64,000 nucleotides of DNA from Kitasatospora sp. A2-31 (lineage in GTDB: Bacteria > Actinomycetota > Actinomycetes > Streptomycetales > Streptomycetaceae): positions 434,899 to 498,898 of the forward strand of contig NZ_JAKNTA010000001.1 in assembly GCF_022288725.1 (NCBI RefSeq), given 5' to 3'. The position numbers were made by a program, and so were the translations under genes. Below the pieces are notes generated by a model that searched no databases, was not told the DNA's origin, and saw nothing but the letters and a program-made list of their open reading frames with translations. The first letter of the stretch is position 1, and each line of letters starts with the position of its first letter. Shown piece by piece: positions 35,295 to 45,860 of the stretch.

Positions 35295-36758
35295 CTATGG
35301 CGTGTCCGCCAGCTCCCGGACCGCCGCCGCGAAGAGGTCGCCGCGCTCGCCGTAGTTGGTGAACATGTCCATCGAGGCGCAGGCCGGGGCCAGCAGCACG
35401 GTGTCACCCGACCGGGCGAGCGATGCGGCCGTCCGGACCACCTCGGCCATCGCCACCGCGCCAGTCTGGCCCTCGGCCGCCTCGATGACCGGGACATCCG
35501 GCGCGTGTCGCGCCAGGGCCTCCCGGATCAGCGCGCGGTCCTCGCCGATCAGCACGGCGGCGCGCAGCCGCTCGGCCGCGCCCTGGACCAGGTCGTCGAA
35601 GGCCGCTCCCTTGGCCAGGCCGCCGGCGATCCAGACGATGGGACGGTAGGCGGCCAGCGAGGCGGCCGCCGCATGGGTGTTGGTGGCCTTGGAGTCGTCG
35701 ACGTAGGTCACGCCGCCGACCACGCCGACCTCGGCGATCCGGTGCGCGTCCGGGCGGAAGGCCCGCAGGCCGTCGCGGACGGCCTTGACGTCGACGCCGT
35801 AGGACCGGGCCAGCGCTGCGGCGGCGAGCGCGTTGGCGATGTTGTGCGGCGCCGGCGGGTTGACGTCCGACACCGAACCCAGCTCGGCGGCGCTCTTGGT
35901 CCGGTCCGGCACGAAGGCCCGGTCCACCAGCAGGCCGTCCACCACGCCGAAGTTCGACGGGGCGGGCGCGCCGAGGCCGAAACCGATCGCCCGGCAGCCC
36001 TCCTCGACGTCGGCCTCGCGGACCAGCGCCTCGGTGGCCGGGTCGGCCAGGTTGTACACGCAGGCGACGACGTTGCCCTCGTAGATCCGGCCCTTGTCGG
36101 CGGCGTACGCCTCCATCGAGCCGTGCCAGTCCAGGTGGTCGGGCGCCAGGTTGAGCACGGCCGCCGAGTACGGGCGCAGCGAGGGCGCCCAGTGCAGCTG
36201 GTAGCTGGAGAGCTCGACCGCGAGCACGTCGTACGGCTCCTCGGCGAGCACGGCGTCCAGCACCGAGACCCCGACGTTGCCGACGGCGGCGGTGCGCTTG
36301 CCGGCGGCGGTGAGGATCGAGGCGAGCATCTGGACGGTGGTGGTCTTGCCGTTGGTGCCGGTGACGGCCAGCCAGGGGGCCGGCTCGCCGGTGGACGGCA
36401 GCGGCCTGCGCAGCCGCCAGGCGAGCTCGACGTCGCCCCAGACCTCGACGCCGGCCCGGTCGGCCGCGGCGAACAGCGCGCTGCTCGGCGGCCAGCCGGG
36501 CGAGGTGACGACCAGGCGGGTGCCCTCGGGCAGGGTCGCCCCGTCGCCCAGGCGGACGGTGACGCCCCGGGCCTCCAGCTCGGCCGCGCGGGCCTTCAGG
36601 CCCTCGCCGGAGCCGCCGTCCACGACGGTGACCCTGGCGCCGAGGCCGTGCAGCACGCGGGCCGCGCTGATGCCCGAGACGCCGAGGCCGGCGACGGTGA
36701 CCGGCAGTCCGGTCCACTCCGGCCCGGCCGGCTGGAGGTTGGTCATCCGGTCACCCAT
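35295..36758 (-). CDS. murD: UDP-MurNAc-Ala D-Glu ligase MurD
   Basis: ATP-dependent ligase adding D-Glu to UDP-MurNAc-L-Ala. 487 residues. The N-terminal UDP-binding domain ([17 protein letters not shown]) precedes the ATPase domain with [14 protein letters not shown] and the C-terminal domain with [15 protein letters not shown]. The ATG at 36758 overlaps mraY by 16 nt; a second ATG at 36746 forms an ATGA junction with the mraY stop and is equally plausible. Confidence 0.96.
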   Translation of the reverse strand: MGDRMTNLQPAGPEWTGLPVTVAGLGVSGISAARVLHGLGARVTVVDGGSGEGLKARAAELEARGVTVRLGDGATLPEGTRLVVTSPGWPPSSALFAAADRAGVEVWGDVELAWRLRRPLPSTGEPAPWLAVTGTNGKTTTVQMLASILTAAGKRTAAVGNVGVSVLDAVLAEEPYDVLAVELSSYQLHWAPSLRPYSAAVLNLAPDHLDWHGSMEAYAADKGRIYEGNVVACVYNLADPATEALVREADVEEGCRAIGFGLGAPAPSNFGVVDGLLVDRAFVPDRTKSAAELGSVSDVNPPAPHNIANALAAAALARSYGVDVKAVRDGLRAFRPDAHRIAEVGVVGGVTYVDDSKATNTHAAAASLAAYRPIVWIAGGLAKGAAFDDLVQGAAERLRAAVLIGEDRALIREALARHAPDVPVIEAAEGQTGAVAMAEVVRTAASLARSGDTVLLAPACASMDMFTNYGERGDLFAAAVRELADTP

Positions 36759-37804
36759 CCCGCGTAGAAGAGGCCGAGGCCGACGGCGACGCAGAGGCCC
36801 TGGATGATCCAGAACCGGACCACGATCAGGACCTCGGTCCAGCCCTTGAGTTCGAAGTGGTGCTGCAGGGGCGCCATCTTGAAGACGCGCTTCCCGGTCA
36901 TCCGGAAGGAGCCGACCTGGATGATCACCGACAGGGTGATGATCACGAAGAGGCCGCCGAGCACGGCGACCAGCAGCTCGGTGCGGGAGCAGATCGCCAG
37001 ACCGGCCAGGGCGCCGCCGAGGGCGAGCGAGCCGGTGTCACCCATGAAGATCTTGGCGGGCGAGGTGTTCCACCACAGGAAGCCGAAGCAGGAGCCCATC
37101 AGGGCGGAGGCGACGACCGCGAGGTCCAGCGGGTCGCGGACGTCGTAGCAGTTGGCGGTGGCGGTGATGGCGTACGCACAGCTCTGGGTGTACTCCCAGA
37201 GGCCGATGAAGGTGTAGGCGCCGAAGACCATCACCGAGGCACCGGTGGCCAGGCCGTCCAGACCGTCCGTCAGGTTCACACCGTTCGACATCGCGGCGAT
37301 CATGAAGTAGGCGAAGATCACGAACAGCACCGGGCCGATCGACCAGCCGAAGTCCCGGACGAAGGACAGGTGCTGGGAGGCCGGGGTGAGCCCCCGGTCG
37401 TCGCTGAACTGCAGTGCCAGCACGGCGAAGGCGAGGCCGACGAAGGACTGGCCGAGCAGCTTCGCCTTGGCCCGCAGGCCCAGCGAGCGGCGCTTGACCA
37501 CCTTGATGTAGTCGTCCAGGAAGCCGACCAGGCCCAGACCGGCCGTCAGGAAGAGCACCAGCAGCCCCGAGACGGTCGGGGACTCGCCCGTTATCGCCTT
37601 GGTGGCGAAGTAGGCGATCAGCGTCGCCAGGATGAAGGCGATGCCGCCCATGGTGGGCGTGCCCTTCTTGCTGTGGTGCGCCTTCGGGCCGTCGTCGCGG
37701 ATGTACTGGCCGTAGCCGTGCCGGGCGAGCAGCTTGATCAGGGCGGGGGTGCCCAGCAGTGAGAGGACCAGGCCGATCATGCCGGAGAACAGGATCTGCT
37801 TCAT
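36743..37804 (-). CDS. mraY: phospho-MurNAc-pentapeptide translocase MraY
   Basis: Transfers phospho-MurNAc-pentapeptide to undecaprenyl phosphate, giving lipid I. 353 residues with about ten membrane spans. Seen: the active-site Asp pair in [29 protein letters not shown], and the nucleotide-binding loop near [16 protein letters not shown] start directly abutting the murF stop (no spacer). Confidence 0.97.
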   Translation of the reverse strand: MKQILFSGMIGLVLSLLGTPALIKLLARHGYGQYIRDDGPKAHHSKKGTPTMGGIAFILATLIAYFATKAITGESPTVSGLLVLFLTAGLGLVGFLDDYIKVVKRRSLGLRAKAKLLGQSFVGLAFAVLALQFSDDRGLTPASQHLSFVRDFGWSIGPVLFVIFAYFMIAAMSNGVNLTDGLDGLATGASVMVFGAYTFIGLWEYTQSCAYAITATANCYDVRDPLDLAVVASALMGSCFGFLWWNTSPAKIFMGDTGSLALGGALAGLAICSRTELLVAVLGGLFVIITLSVIIQVGSFRMTGKRVFKMAPLQHHFELKGWTEVLIVVRFWIIQGLCVAVGLGLFYAGWVTG

Positions 37805-39205
37805 TTACGCAGCACCGTCCGCGAGCAGCGCCTCGGCCACCTTCTCCAGCCCCACCGAACGGGACGCCTTCACCAGGACCACATCCCCCGGCCGCAGCTG
37901 ACTGCGCAGCAGCTCGACCGCCGCGTCCGCGTCGGACACCAGCACCGACTCCTCACCCCACGAACCTTCGTTCCTCGCGCCCAGTTCCATGCAGGCCGCC
38001 TCGCGCCCGCCGACCGCCACCAGCTTGGTGACGTCCAGCCGTACCGCGAGCCGCCCGATGGCGTCGTGCTCGGCCAGGCTCTCCTCGCCGAGCTCCCGCA
38101 TCTCGCCGAGCACCGCCCAGGTGCGGCGGCGCTCCGGGCCGCGTCCCGCCATCGAGACCAGCGCCCGCAGCGCGGCCCGCATCGAGTCGGGGTTCGCGTT
38201 GTAGGCGTCGTTGACGACGGTGACACCATCGGCCCGGTCGACGACCTCCATGCGCCAGCGGGACAGCGCACCCGCCTCGCTCAGTGCTTCGGCGGTGTCG
38301 TCGACGGACATCCCGAGCTCCACCGCCACCGCGGCGGCGGCGAGGGCGTTCGAGACGTGGTGCTCACCGTACAGGCGCAGCTGCACGGCCGCGGAACCGG
38401 TGGGGGTGGTCAACGTGAACGATGGCCGTCCGGTGGAGTCCAGGCGAACATCCTGTGCCCGGACGTCCGCCTCCCGGGACTCGCCGAAGTACACCACCCT
38501 GGCCTTGGTCCGGGCCGCCATCGCCCGCACCAGCGGGTCGTCCGCGTTGAGGATCGCCGTGCCCTCCGCGGGCAGCGCCTCCACCAGCTCGCCCTTGGCC
38601 TCGGCGATCGCCTCCTTGGAGCCGAACTCGCCGACGTGCGCGGTGCCGACGTTCAGCACCAGGCCGATGCGGGGCGGGGTGATCGAGGTGAGGTACTCGA
38701 TGTCGCCCTTGTGCCGGGCGCCCATCTCCATCACCAGGTGCCGGGTGCCCTCCTCGACCCGCAGCGCGGTCATCGGGTGGCCGATCTCGTTGTTGAGCGA
38801 TCCCGGCGGGTAGACGGTCTCGCCGTGGCGCTGGAGCAGCTGGGCGATCAGGTCCTTGGTGCTGGTCTTGCCGGCCGAGCCGGTCAGCGCCACCACGGCG
38901 GTGCCCTCGGCGCGGGCCACCACGGCGCGGGCCAGCTTGCCGAGCGCGTCCACGACGCTGTCCACCAGGACGGCGGGCACGCCGACGGGGCGGGAGGCCA
39001 GGACGGCGACGGCGCCGGCCGCGACGGCCCGATCGGCGTAGTCGTGGCCGTCCACGCGCTCCCCGGCGAAGGCCACGAAGAGGCCCCCCGGGCGCATCTT
39101 GCGGGAGTCGACCTCGACCGGGCCGGTGACGAGGGTGGCGGGGTCGGCGCCGTCCAGGGTGCCCCCGACTGCTGCGGCCACCTCGGCGAGGGTCAGTGCG
39201 ATCAC
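37805..39205 (-). CDS. murF: UDP-MurNAc-tripeptide D-Ala-D-Ala ligase MurF
   Basis: Adds D-Ala-D-Ala to the UDP-MurNAc-tripeptide. 466 residues. Seen: the ATP loop LTGSAGKTSTKDLIAQLL near residue 110, the Mur ligase central motif MEMGARHKGDI, and DAYNANPDSMRAAL in the C-terminal domain. The GTG start overlaps the murE stop in GTGA (39202-39205). Confidence 0.97.
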   Translation of the reverse strand: MIALTLAEVAAAVGGTLDGADPATLVTGPVEVDSRKMRPGGLFVAFAGERVDGHDYADRAVAAGAVAVLASRPVGVPAVLVDSVVDALGKLARAVVARAEGTAVVALTGSAGKTSTKDLIAQLLQRHGETVYPPGSLNNEIGHPMTALRVEEGTRHLVMEMGARHKGDIEYLTSITPPRIGLVLNVGTAHVGEFGSKEAIAEAKGELVEALPAEGTAILNADDPLVRAMAARTKARVVYFGESREADVRAQDVRLDSTGRPSFTLTTPTGSAAVQLRLYGEHHVSNALAAAAVAVELGMSVDDTAEALSEAGALSRWRMEVVDRADGVTVVNDAYNANPDSMRAALRALVSMAGRGPERRRTWAVLGEMRELGEESLAEHDAIGRLAVRLDVTKLVAVGGREAACMELGARNEGSWGEESVLVSDADAAVELLRSQLRPGDVVLVKASRSVGLEKVAEALLADGAA

Positions 39206-40854
39206 GGCTGCTCCACTACTCCGGCGCCCCGGGCGGCCGTGGTCCGCGCGACGGCCTCGCGCAGCACCTCCCGGTCGTCGAAGGGGCGGATCTCGTCTCG
39301 GACGTACTGGCCAAGTTCATGGCCCTTGCCGGCCACCAGCACGGTGTCCCCGGCCTGGGCGCGGGCCACCGCGAGGTGGATCGCCTCGGCGCGGTCGGGA
39401 ACGACCAGGACGGCGCCGCGCTCGGTCTCGGGCACCGAGGCGGCGCCGGTCAGCATGGTGGCGAGGATCGCCAGGGGGTCCTCGCTGCGCGGGTTGTCGC
39501 TGGTCAGCAGGGCCGTGTCGGCGAGCCGGGCGGCGATGGCGCCCATCGGGGCGCGCTTGTGCGGGTCGCGGTCGCCGCCGCAGCCGACCACCACGTGCAG
39601 CCGGCCCTTGGTGACCTCGCGCAGCGAGTCGAGGACGGCCTGCAGGGCGTCCGGCTTGTGGGCGTAGTCGACCACCGCGACGTAGGGCTGCCCGGCGTCC
39701 ACCCGCTCCAGGCGGCCGGGCACCCCGGGCACCGCGGCGACCCCGGCCACGGCCTGCTCCAGCGGCAGTCCGGCGGTGACCAGGACGGTGATCGCGGCCA
39801 GCGCGTTGGCGACGTTGAACGGACCGGGCAGCGGCACCGCGGCGTCGGCCTCGGCGCCGTCCGGGCCGAGCACCCGGAAGGTCGAGCCGACCGGTCCGAG
39901 CTGGACGTCCACCGCCCGCCAGTCGGCCTCCGGTGCGCCGGTGGCGGAGAAGGAGGTGACCGGGATCTTCGCCTCGGCGACCAGCCGGCGCCCGTAGGCG
40001 TCGTCCAGGTTGGCCACCCCGAGGCGGGACTTTCCGGGCTGGAAGAGCCGGGCCTTCGCCTGGAAGTAGTCCTCCATGTCCGGGTGGAAGTCGAGGTGCT
40101 CGGGGGTGAGGTTGTTGAACAGCGCGACGTCGTAGACCACGCCGTCGGTGCGGCCGAAGACCAGCGCGTGGCTGGAGACCTCCATGGTCACCGCGTCCGC
40201 GCCGCGCTCGCCCATCACGGCGAGGATCGCGTGCAGGTCGGTGGCCTCGGGGGTGGTCCGCTCGCTCTTGATCCGCTCCTCGCCGACCCGCATCTCGACG
40301 GTGCCGATCACCCCGGGGCTGCGGCCGGCGCCGCGCAGACCGCCCTCGACCAGGTAGGAGGTGGTGGTCTTGCCGTTGGTGCCGGTCAGCCCGATCATCA
40401 GCAGCCGCTCGGAGGGCCGGCCGTAGACGGCGGCGGCCAGCTCGCCCATCCGGGCCCGGGGCCGGTCGACGACCAGCATCGGCAGTCCGGTGCCGGCCGC
40501 CAGCTCGGCGCCGGCCCGGTCGGTGAGCAGCGCGACCGCGCCGGCCGCCGCGGCCTGGGCCGCGAAGGCCGCGCCGTGGTGGTTGGCGCCCGGGAAGGCC
40601 ACGTACACGTCGCCCGGACGGACCGCTCGGGAGTCGTGGGTGACGCCGGTGACCGGGCCCCCCTCGACGGGCGCGAGGCCGAGCAGTCGGGCCAGCTCGG
40701 CGAGCGGCTGGGCCGCGGCCCCGGTGGGGCGGGGCGGGCTCACGGTGATTTGATCGGGTTTCGGCACGGCGGGAAGGCTATCCGCCGAAGGGCGTCCCTT
40801 GCCAAACCGGGCCGCCGCCGTGGCGTCGTCCCACCCGGCCCGCTCGTTGTCCAT
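39202..40854 (-). CDS. murE: UDP-MurNAc-Ala-Glu diaminopimelate ligase MurE
   Basis: Adds the third-position diamino acid to UDP-MurNAc-L-Ala-D-Glu. 550 residues with ATP loop [14 protein letters not shown]. The motif SDNPRSEDP carries DNPR, the hallmark of diaminopimelate-adding MurE; whether LL- or meso-DAP is used cannot be told from the motif. The N-terminus has about 40 extra residues, Ala/Pro-rich. ATG at 40854, 6 nt after the ftsI stop. Confidence 0.96.
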   Translation of the reverse strand: MDNERAGWDDATAAARFGKGRPSADSLPAVPKPDQITVSPPRPTGAAAQPLAELARLLGLAPVEGGPVTGVTHDSRAVRPGDVYVAFPGANHHGAAFAAQAAAAGAVALLTDRAGAELAAGTGLPMLVVDRPRARMGELAAAVYGRPSERLLMIGLTGTNGKTTTSYLVEGGLRGAGRSPGVIGTVEMRVGEERIKSERTTPEATDLHAILAVMGERGADAVTMEVSSHALVFGRTDGVVYDVALFNNLTPEHLDFHPDMEDYFQAKARLFQPGKSRLGVANLDDAYGRRLVAEAKIPVTSFSATGAPEADWRAVDVQLGPVGSTFRVLGPDGAEADAAVPLPGPFNVANALAAITVLVTAGLPLEQAVAGVAAVPGVPGRLERVDAGQPYVAVVDYAHKPDALQAVLDSLREVTKGRLHVVVGCGGDRDPHKRAPMGAIAARLADTALLTSDNPRSEDPLAILATMLTGAASVPETERGAVLVVPDRAEAIHLAVARAQAGDTVLVAGKGHELGQYVRDEIRPFDDREVLREAVARTTAARGAGVVEQP

Positions 40855-40860
40855 GGTCGA

Positions 40861-43176
40861 TCACGGCTTCCACTCGACGGGCAGGTTGGGCGCCTCGCTC
40901 CCGCTCGGCGGCACCTGCAGGGTCTTCAGGGTGAACTCCATCACCTGCTTGAACACCGGCCCGCAGAGCTGGCCGCCGAAGTGGCCGTTGACCGGGTCCT
41001 GGATCACGCAGGAGACGGTGACCCGGGGCTGGTCGGCCGGGGCGAAGCCGATGAACGAGGCGGTGTACCCGCGGTAGCCGCCGGTCTTCGGGTCCACCCG
41101 GTTGGCAGTACCGGTCTTGCCCGCCACCCGGTAGCCGGGGATGGCCGCCCGGCCGCCGGTGCCCTGCTCGTCGGTGACGACGGACTCCAGCATCTCGGTG
41201 AGCGTCCTGGCGGTCTGCTCGGAGACCACCCGGGACTCCGCCCCCGCCGGGGCCGGCGTGTACCGGCCGTCCGGTGCGGTCGTGCCCTGGACGACGCTGG
41301 GGGCGACCCGCACCCCGCCGTTGGCGATGGTGGAGTACACCGAGGTCGCCTGGAGCGCGTTGACCGACAGGCCCTGGCCGAACGGGATGGTGTACTGCTT
41401 CGACGCCTTCCAGTCCTCCGGCTTGTCCAGGATGCCGGCCGTCTCCCCGGGGAAGCCCAGGCCGGTCTGCTGGCCGATGCCGAACTTCCGCAGGTAGTCG
41501 TAGAGCACCCTGTTGGCCTCGGGCTGGGTGGCGCCCAGGGTCTGGGCGGCCTCGATGGTACCGATGTTGGACGACTTGGCGAGCACCCCGGCCAGGGTCA
41601 GGTACCAGGTGTCGTGCACCTCGTCGTCCTTGAACGCCGTGTCACCGCGGACCAGCGGGTAGGGGACGGTGACCTTGGTGTCCCAGCTCGCCTTGCCGGT
41701 GTCCAGCACCGCGGCCATGGTCATCAGCTTGGCGGTGCTGCCGGGCTCGTAGGCGTCCTGCAGCGCCGCGTTGCCCAGCTGGTTGGCCTTGGCGCTGCCC
41801 AGGCTGTTGGGGTTGAAGCCGGGCGAGGTGGCCATCGCGAGCACCTGGCCGGTCTTCACGTCCTGGACGATGACGTAGCCCTTCTCCGCCCCGGCGTTGG
41901 CGACCTGGTCGGTGATGGCGCGCTGGGCGGCCCACTGGATGTCCCGGTTGATGGTCAGCCGCAGGTCGGTGCCGGGCACGGCCGGGTCGAGCGAGCCCCC
42001 GGCGGTGGGCACCAGCCGGCCGCCGGCCTGGGCGTAGCTGCTGTGGCCCTCCTTGCCGGCCAGCTGCTTCTGGTACTGCTGCTCCAGGCCTCCGGCGCCC
42101 TCGCCCTCGGCGTTGACGAAGCCGACCAGGTTGGCGGCCAGGCCGTCCGAGGGGTAGACGCGCTTCTGGGTGTCGCGGTTGAAGACCCCGGCCAGCGGGT
42201 TGACGCACTCGTTGTCCAGCCTGGTCCGCCCGCCGTCCTCGGCGGGCTTGTTCAGCAGCCGCTTCTGGGCCGCGCAGGACCGCGATCCCGCCTGCTTCTC
42301 CAGGGTCGACTTGAGGTCGCTGATCTGGTTCTTGACGTCCGGGGTCTGCTGGGCGGCCAGGCGCTTGTAGCGGGTCCTGGGGGTGTGCAGATCGGCGGCG
42401 ATCCTCTCCTTGGGCAGGCCGAGGATCGGCGCCAGCAGCGCGGCCGCCTGCTCGGGGGCGTCCGGGATGCCGGCGGCCTCCGGGGTGAACATGGCCGGGT
42501 CGGCGGTGATGTCGTACGCGTCGACGGTGGTGGCCAGGGCCACGCCGTCGGCGGACGTTATCGAGCCGCGCTCGGCGGTGATCGGGATGTCCAGGTAGCG
42601 GTTGGTGTTGGCGTCGGCGGCCAGCGCGTCGGAGTCCACCAGCTGGAGCTGGACCAGGCGGCCGGCGAAGACCGAGAACACCAGGGAGAGCGCCACCGTG
42701 ACCACCCGGAGCCGGCGGCGCTGGTCGGCGAGCCTGATCGACCGGGGCTGCGGCGGGCGGGACTTCGGGCGCGGCCGGCCAGGCCCCTGGCCACGGGCGG
42801 CCGCACGGGCGTCGGGGCGGCGCTGCTGCGGGGTCCGCGGGGCGCCGGCCTTCGGGTCCCGGCCGCGGGGCGTCCCGGGCTTGGCGGCCGCGGCTGCGGG
42901 CTGCTGCGACCGCGCCGGCTGCGGCTTGGGCTTCGCGGACTGGGCCTTCGCGGGCTGGGGCTTCGCAGGCTGCGCCTTCGGCGGCTGCTTCGGCCGGGCA
43001 GCGGGCTGGGGCTTGGCCGGCTGCGCCTTGGCGGGCTGGGGGCGGCCGCCCTGGGCACGCGGTACCTGGCCGCGCGGGGTCTGGCCACGGGGCGTCTGGC
43101 GGGCCGCGGCGCCCTTGGCCGTCGGCCGGGGCCGACCGGTGCCGCCCGCTCCGCCGGAGGGCTTCCAGTCGCTCAT
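40861..43176 (-). CDS. ftsI: septal penicillin-binding protein FtsI (class B PBP)
   Basis: Septal D,D-transpeptidase, partner of FtsW. 771 residues. A long disordered cytosolic N-terminus rich in Pro/Lys/Ala/Gln (about 1-135) precedes one membrane span (VVTVALSLVFSVFAGRLVQL), the PBP dimerisation domain and the transpeptidase domain with S480-T-A-K, S535-S-N and K687-T-G. The ATG at 43176 overlaps the ftsL stop in ATGA. The N-terminal extension is far longer than in E. coli but usual for actinobacteria. Confidence 0.96.
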   Translation of the reverse strand: MSDWKPSGGAGGTGRPRPTAKGAAARQTPRGQTPRGQVPRAQGGRPQPAKAQPAKPQPAARPKQPPKAQPAKPQPAKAQSAKPKPQPARSQQPAAAAAKPGTPRGRDPKAGAPRTPQQRRPDARAAARGQGPGRPRPKSRPPQPRSIRLADQRRRLRVVTVALSLVFSVFAGRLVQLQLVDSDALAADANTNRYLDIPITAERGSITSADGVALATTVDAYDITADPAMFTPEAAGIPDAPEQAAALLAPILGLPKERIAADLHTPRTRYKRLAAQQTPDVKNQISDLKSTLEKQAGSRSCAAQKRLLNKPAEDGGRTRLDNECVNPLAGVFNRDTQKRVYPSDGLAANLVGFVNAEGEGAGGLEQQYQKQLAGKEGHSSYAQAGGRLVPTAGGSLDPAVPGTDLRLTINRDIQWAAQRAITDQVANAGAEKGYVIVQDVKTGQVLAMATSPGFNPNSLGSAKANQLGNAALQDAYEPGSTAKLMTMAAVLDTGKASWDTKVTVPYPLVRGDTAFKDDEVHDTWYLTLAGVLAKSSNIGTIEAAQTLGATQPEANRVLYDYLRKFGIGQQTGLGFPGETAGILDKPEDWKASKQYTIPFGQGLSVNALQATSVYSTIANGGVRVAPSVVQGTTAPDGRYTPAPAGAESRVVSEQTARTLTEMLESVVTDEQGTGGRAAIPGYRVAGKTGTANRVDPKTGGYRGYTASFIGFAPADQPRVTVSCVIQDPVNGHFGGQLCGPVFKQVMEFTLKTLQVPPSGSEAPNLPVEWKP
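42909..43110 (-). repeat. PAKAQ/PAKPQ coding repeats in FtsI N-terminus
   Basis: Degenerate repeats of PAK-[AP]-Q and TPRGQ units give recurring GGCTGGGG and CTTCGC words. They lie in the cytosolic tail before the membrane span and may act as a flexible tether; the lysine spacing could bind nucleotide or lipid (inference). Confidence 0.7.
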
Positions 43177-43739
43177 CGGCCCGCACCCCCGCCCGGGGCG
43201 GGCGCGGCCGGCGGCGCCGGGTTGACCCGCACGGTGGTGTCGCCGCCGGACGCCGGCGCGGTGGGCGCGGCGCCGCCCGGCTGGGCACTCGGCGAAGGCT
43301 GCGGCCTGCCCGGCCACGGCTCGGCGGTGGAGCGCTTCACCGGCTGGTTGTCCTGGGCGGCGCCGGGCGAGCCCAGCACCTTGCCGCCGTTCGGGACGTC
43401 CAGGAAGGCCATCCCGCCGGCCGGGACCATGCCCAGCTCGGCGGCCCGGCGCGCGAGCGCGTCCGGCGCGGAGTTCTGGTCGATCTGGTGCTGCAGGCCC
43501 TGCTGCTCGTCGGTGAGCACGGTGGTCTGCCGCTGCAGCCGGGAGAGCTCGAAGGACCCCTCGTTGAGCGCGGTGTTCAGCGCGAGCAGGCCGAGCAGCC
43601 CGGCCGCCAGCAGGACCACCACCAGCACCGCGAACGGCGTCCGCCCCCGCACCGGCCGCCGCCCGGGGCGGACCGTGATCCGCGCCCTGCCGCCCTGCCC
43701 GGGGAGTACCGCACTCCCCGCCCCGCCTCCGGCCACCAC
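43173..43739 (-). CDS. ftsL: FtsL-like septum formation protein
   Basis: 188-residue bitopic protein: basic N-terminus (RPGRRPVRGRTPF), one membrane span (AVLVVVLLAAGLLGLLAL, about 37-54), a leucine-zipper-like coiled coil (LSRLQRQTTVLTDEQQGLQHQI), then a Pro/Ala/Gly-rich extracytoplasmic tail. The position between rsmH and ftsI is where ftsL sits in dcw clusters. FtsL recruits and activates FtsW-FtsI with its partners. GTG start; stop overlaps ftsI in ATGA. Confidence 0.9.
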   Translation of the reverse strand: MVAGGGAGSAVLPGQGGRARITVRPGRRPVRGRTPFAVLVVVLLAAGLLGLLALNTALNEGSFELSRLQRQTTVLTDEQQGLQHQIDQNSAPDALARRAAELGMVPAGGMAFLDVPNGGKVLGSPGAAQDNQPVKRSTAEPWPGRPQPSPSAQPGGAAPTAPASGGDTTVRVNPAPPAAPAPGGGAGR

Positions 43740-43775
43740 GCTGTCTCCTCCGCCCTTCCCACCACCCCGGCCCGG

Positions 43776-44750
43776 TCAGCCCCGGGTGCTCCGGTCCCTG
43801 ATCCTCTCCGCCACCCGCAGCCGCACGGGCGCGGCACGCCGGTTCTCCTCGATCTCCGCCTCGGTGGCCAGCTCGGCACCGCGGGTGATCAGCTTCAGCC
43901 AGGGCTGGTGCTCCTCCGGGACGAACGGCAGCCCGGGCGGGGCGGTGCTGGTCGCGCCGGCCGCGAAGTACTGCTTGACCAGGCGGTCCTCCAGCGACTG
44001 GTAGGACATCACGACGATCCGCCCGCCCAGCGCCAGCACGTCCAGTGCACCCGGGATCGCCCGGTCCAGCACCTCCAGCTCCCCGTTGACCTCGATCCGA
44101 AGCGCCTGGAAGGTGCGCTTGGCCGGGTTGCCGCCGGTGCGGCGGGTGGCGGCCGGGATGGCGTTGCGGACCAACTCGACCAGACGCGCGCTGGTGGTGA
44201 ACGGTTCCTTCTCCCGCTCGCGCACGATCACCGAGGCGATCTTCCCGGCGAACCGCTCCTCGCCGTAGAACTTGAGGATCCGGGCCAGCTCGCCGTGGCT
44301 GTAGGTGTTCAGCACCTCGGCCGCGCTGATGCCGCGGGTCTGGTCCATCCGCATGTCCAGCGGCGCGTCCTGGGAGTACGCGAAGCCGCGCTCGGCCTCG
44401 TCCAGCTGCATCGAGGAGACGCCGAGGTCGAACAGGACGCCGTCGATCCGGTCGATGCCCAGGCGCTCCAGCACCTCGGGGATCTCGTCGTAGACGGCGT
44501 GCACCAGGGTGGCCCGGTCACCGAAACGGGCCAGCCGCTCGCCGGCGAGCTTCAGCGCCGCCGGGTCGCGGTCCACCGCGATCAGCCGGACGTCCGGGAA
44601 CTGGGTCAGCAGGGCCTCGCTGTGCCCGCCGAGGCCGAGGGTGGCGTCCACCACCACGGCACCGGGCCGGGAGATCGCCGGGGCCAGCGCGTCCATGCAC
44701 CGCTGCAGCATCACCGGGACGTGCTTGGGAGCCGGATCGTTGGTGGTCAT
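43776..44750 (-). CDS. rsmH: 16S rRNA m4C1402 methyltransferase RsmH
   Basis: SAM-dependent N4-methylation of C1402 in 16S rRNA. 324 residues. Seen: [13 protein letters not shown], the SAM loop [35 protein letters not shown], and the terminal [16 protein letters not shown] motif ([13 protein letters not shown]). The ATG at 44750 was chosen to start just before the HVPVM motif. First gene of the leftward dcw run; no mraZ precedes it. Confidence 0.96.
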   Translation of the reverse strand: MTTNDPAPKHVPVMLQRCMDALAPAISRPGAVVVDATLGLGGHSEALLTQFPDVRLIAVDRDPAALKLAGERLARFGDRATLVHAVYDEIPEVLERLGIDRIDGVLFDLGVSSMQLDEAERGFAYSQDAPLDMRMDQTRGISAAEVLNTYSHGELARILKFYGEERFAGKIASVIVREREKEPFTTSARLVELVRNAIPAATRRTGGNPAKRTFQALRIEVNGELEVLDRAIPGALDVLALGGRIVVMSYQSLEDRLVKQYFAAGATSTAPPGLPFVPEEHQPWLKLITRGAELATEAEIEENRRAAPVRLRVAERIRDRSTRG

Positions 44751-45320
44751 GCGCGGTGGCGCCCTTCCTCGGTGCGGAGCAGCCCGACGTCCGGGAGCTC
44801 CGACCATTTTGGCCCACCGCGGGCCGGGACCGGCGCACGGGGGGAGCCCGCGGGGCCGGGACGCGGCCCGTGGTCCCCGCCCGCTCAGGGGGAAGGTCGT
44901 GACCGCCCGGCACCGGGGAAGGTGCGCCAGGTGGCACGGAGCGGGTGGAGGCCACGGGCCGCGTCGGCCGCCGCACCGGCCGGAAAGACCCGGTTGACGG
45001 GCCCCGACGGGTGTGCTCCACTGCGCCGCAACTCTATCGCGAGGCCCCCGGCAGTCAATGGCCCGCTCCGGCGCACCACCCGGGCGGCGGTACGGATCAC
45101 CGCAGGTCGCGGGGGCCCCGACAGGCGTCCACCGGCCGGCCCGGCGGCCGGGCGCGGGGGTGCGCGCCCCCGGCGGGCCCGGCCGCCCGCACCCCGGTGG
45201 GCGGATCGGCACGGAACGCCCGCGACGGTGCCGTTTTGTGGATATGCGCTCGGTCACAGCCGCCCGGTCTGTATGCCCCGACCCCACCGCGCGGCGGTGA
45301 ATCGCACTAACGTCTCCAGC
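44751..45320. other. 570-bp divergent intergenic region, no gene found
   Basis: It separates rsmH (leftward) from the carbonic anhydrase gene (rightward). Open frames here are compositional shadows with no family resemblance and no ribosome sites. The AT-richer patches are at 44805-44815 (CCATTTTGG, near the rsmH start) and 45232-45245 (GTTTTGTGGATATG), and may carry the promoters. Confidence 0.6.
45308..45313 (+). promoter_or_regulatory. minus-10 TAACGT with leaderless spacing
   Basis: TAACGT ends 7 nt before the ATG of the carbonic anhydrase gene, so transcription is expected at or next to the start codon. There is no Shine-Dalgarno and no good minus-35. Confidence 0.4.
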
Positions 45321-45860
45321 ATGACAGTGACCCCCGACCGGCCCACGCCGTCCGCCGCTGCCGATACCGCACCCGCCATCATCGACCGCTTCGTGGCGGC
45401 CAACCGCGAGTACGCGGTGACCTTCCGCGACGGCGGGATGGACGCCCGTCCCGTCCAGCGGATCGCCGTGGTCGCCTGCATGGACGCCCGACTCGACCTG
45501 TTCGCCGCCCTCGGCCTGGAGCTGGGCGACGCGCACGTCATCCGCAACGCCGGCGGCGTCGTCACCGACGACACCATCCGGTCCCTCACCATCAGCCAGC
45601 GCGCCCTCGGCACCCGCTCGATCGCGCTGATCCACCACACCGGCTGCGGCCTGCTCGGCCTCACCGAGGACTTCCGGCGCGAGCTGGAGCTGGAGGTCGG
45701 CCAGCGCCCGCAGTGGGCGGTCGAGTCCTTCGTCGACCTCGACGGCGACGTCCGGCAGTCCATGCAGCGGGTGCGCACCTCGCCGTTCCTGCTGCACACC
45801 GACGACGTGCGCGGCTTCGTCTTCGACGTCCACACCGGGTTGCTGCGCGAGATCTCCTGA
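45321..45860 (+). CDS. beta-class carbonic anhydrase
   Basis: Interconverts CO2 and bicarbonate, in the cytosol. 179 residues. Zinc ligands are predicted as Cys53 (VACMDAR), His106 and Cys109 (HHTGC), with the Asp55-Arg57 dyad of beta-carbonic anhydrases next to the first Cys. The tail is short, as in the Rv1284-like subgroup. Likely monocistronic. The ATG at 45321 lies right behind a minus-10-like element. Confidence 0.93.
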   Translation: MTVTPDRPTPSAAADTAPAIIDRFVAANREYAVTFRDGGMDARPVQRIAVVACMDARLDLFAALGLELGDAHVIRNAGGVVTDDTIRSLTISQRALGTRSIALIHHTGCGLLGLTEDFRRELELEVGQRPQWAVESFVDLDGDVRQSMQRVRTSPFLLHTDDVRGFVFDVHTGLLREIS

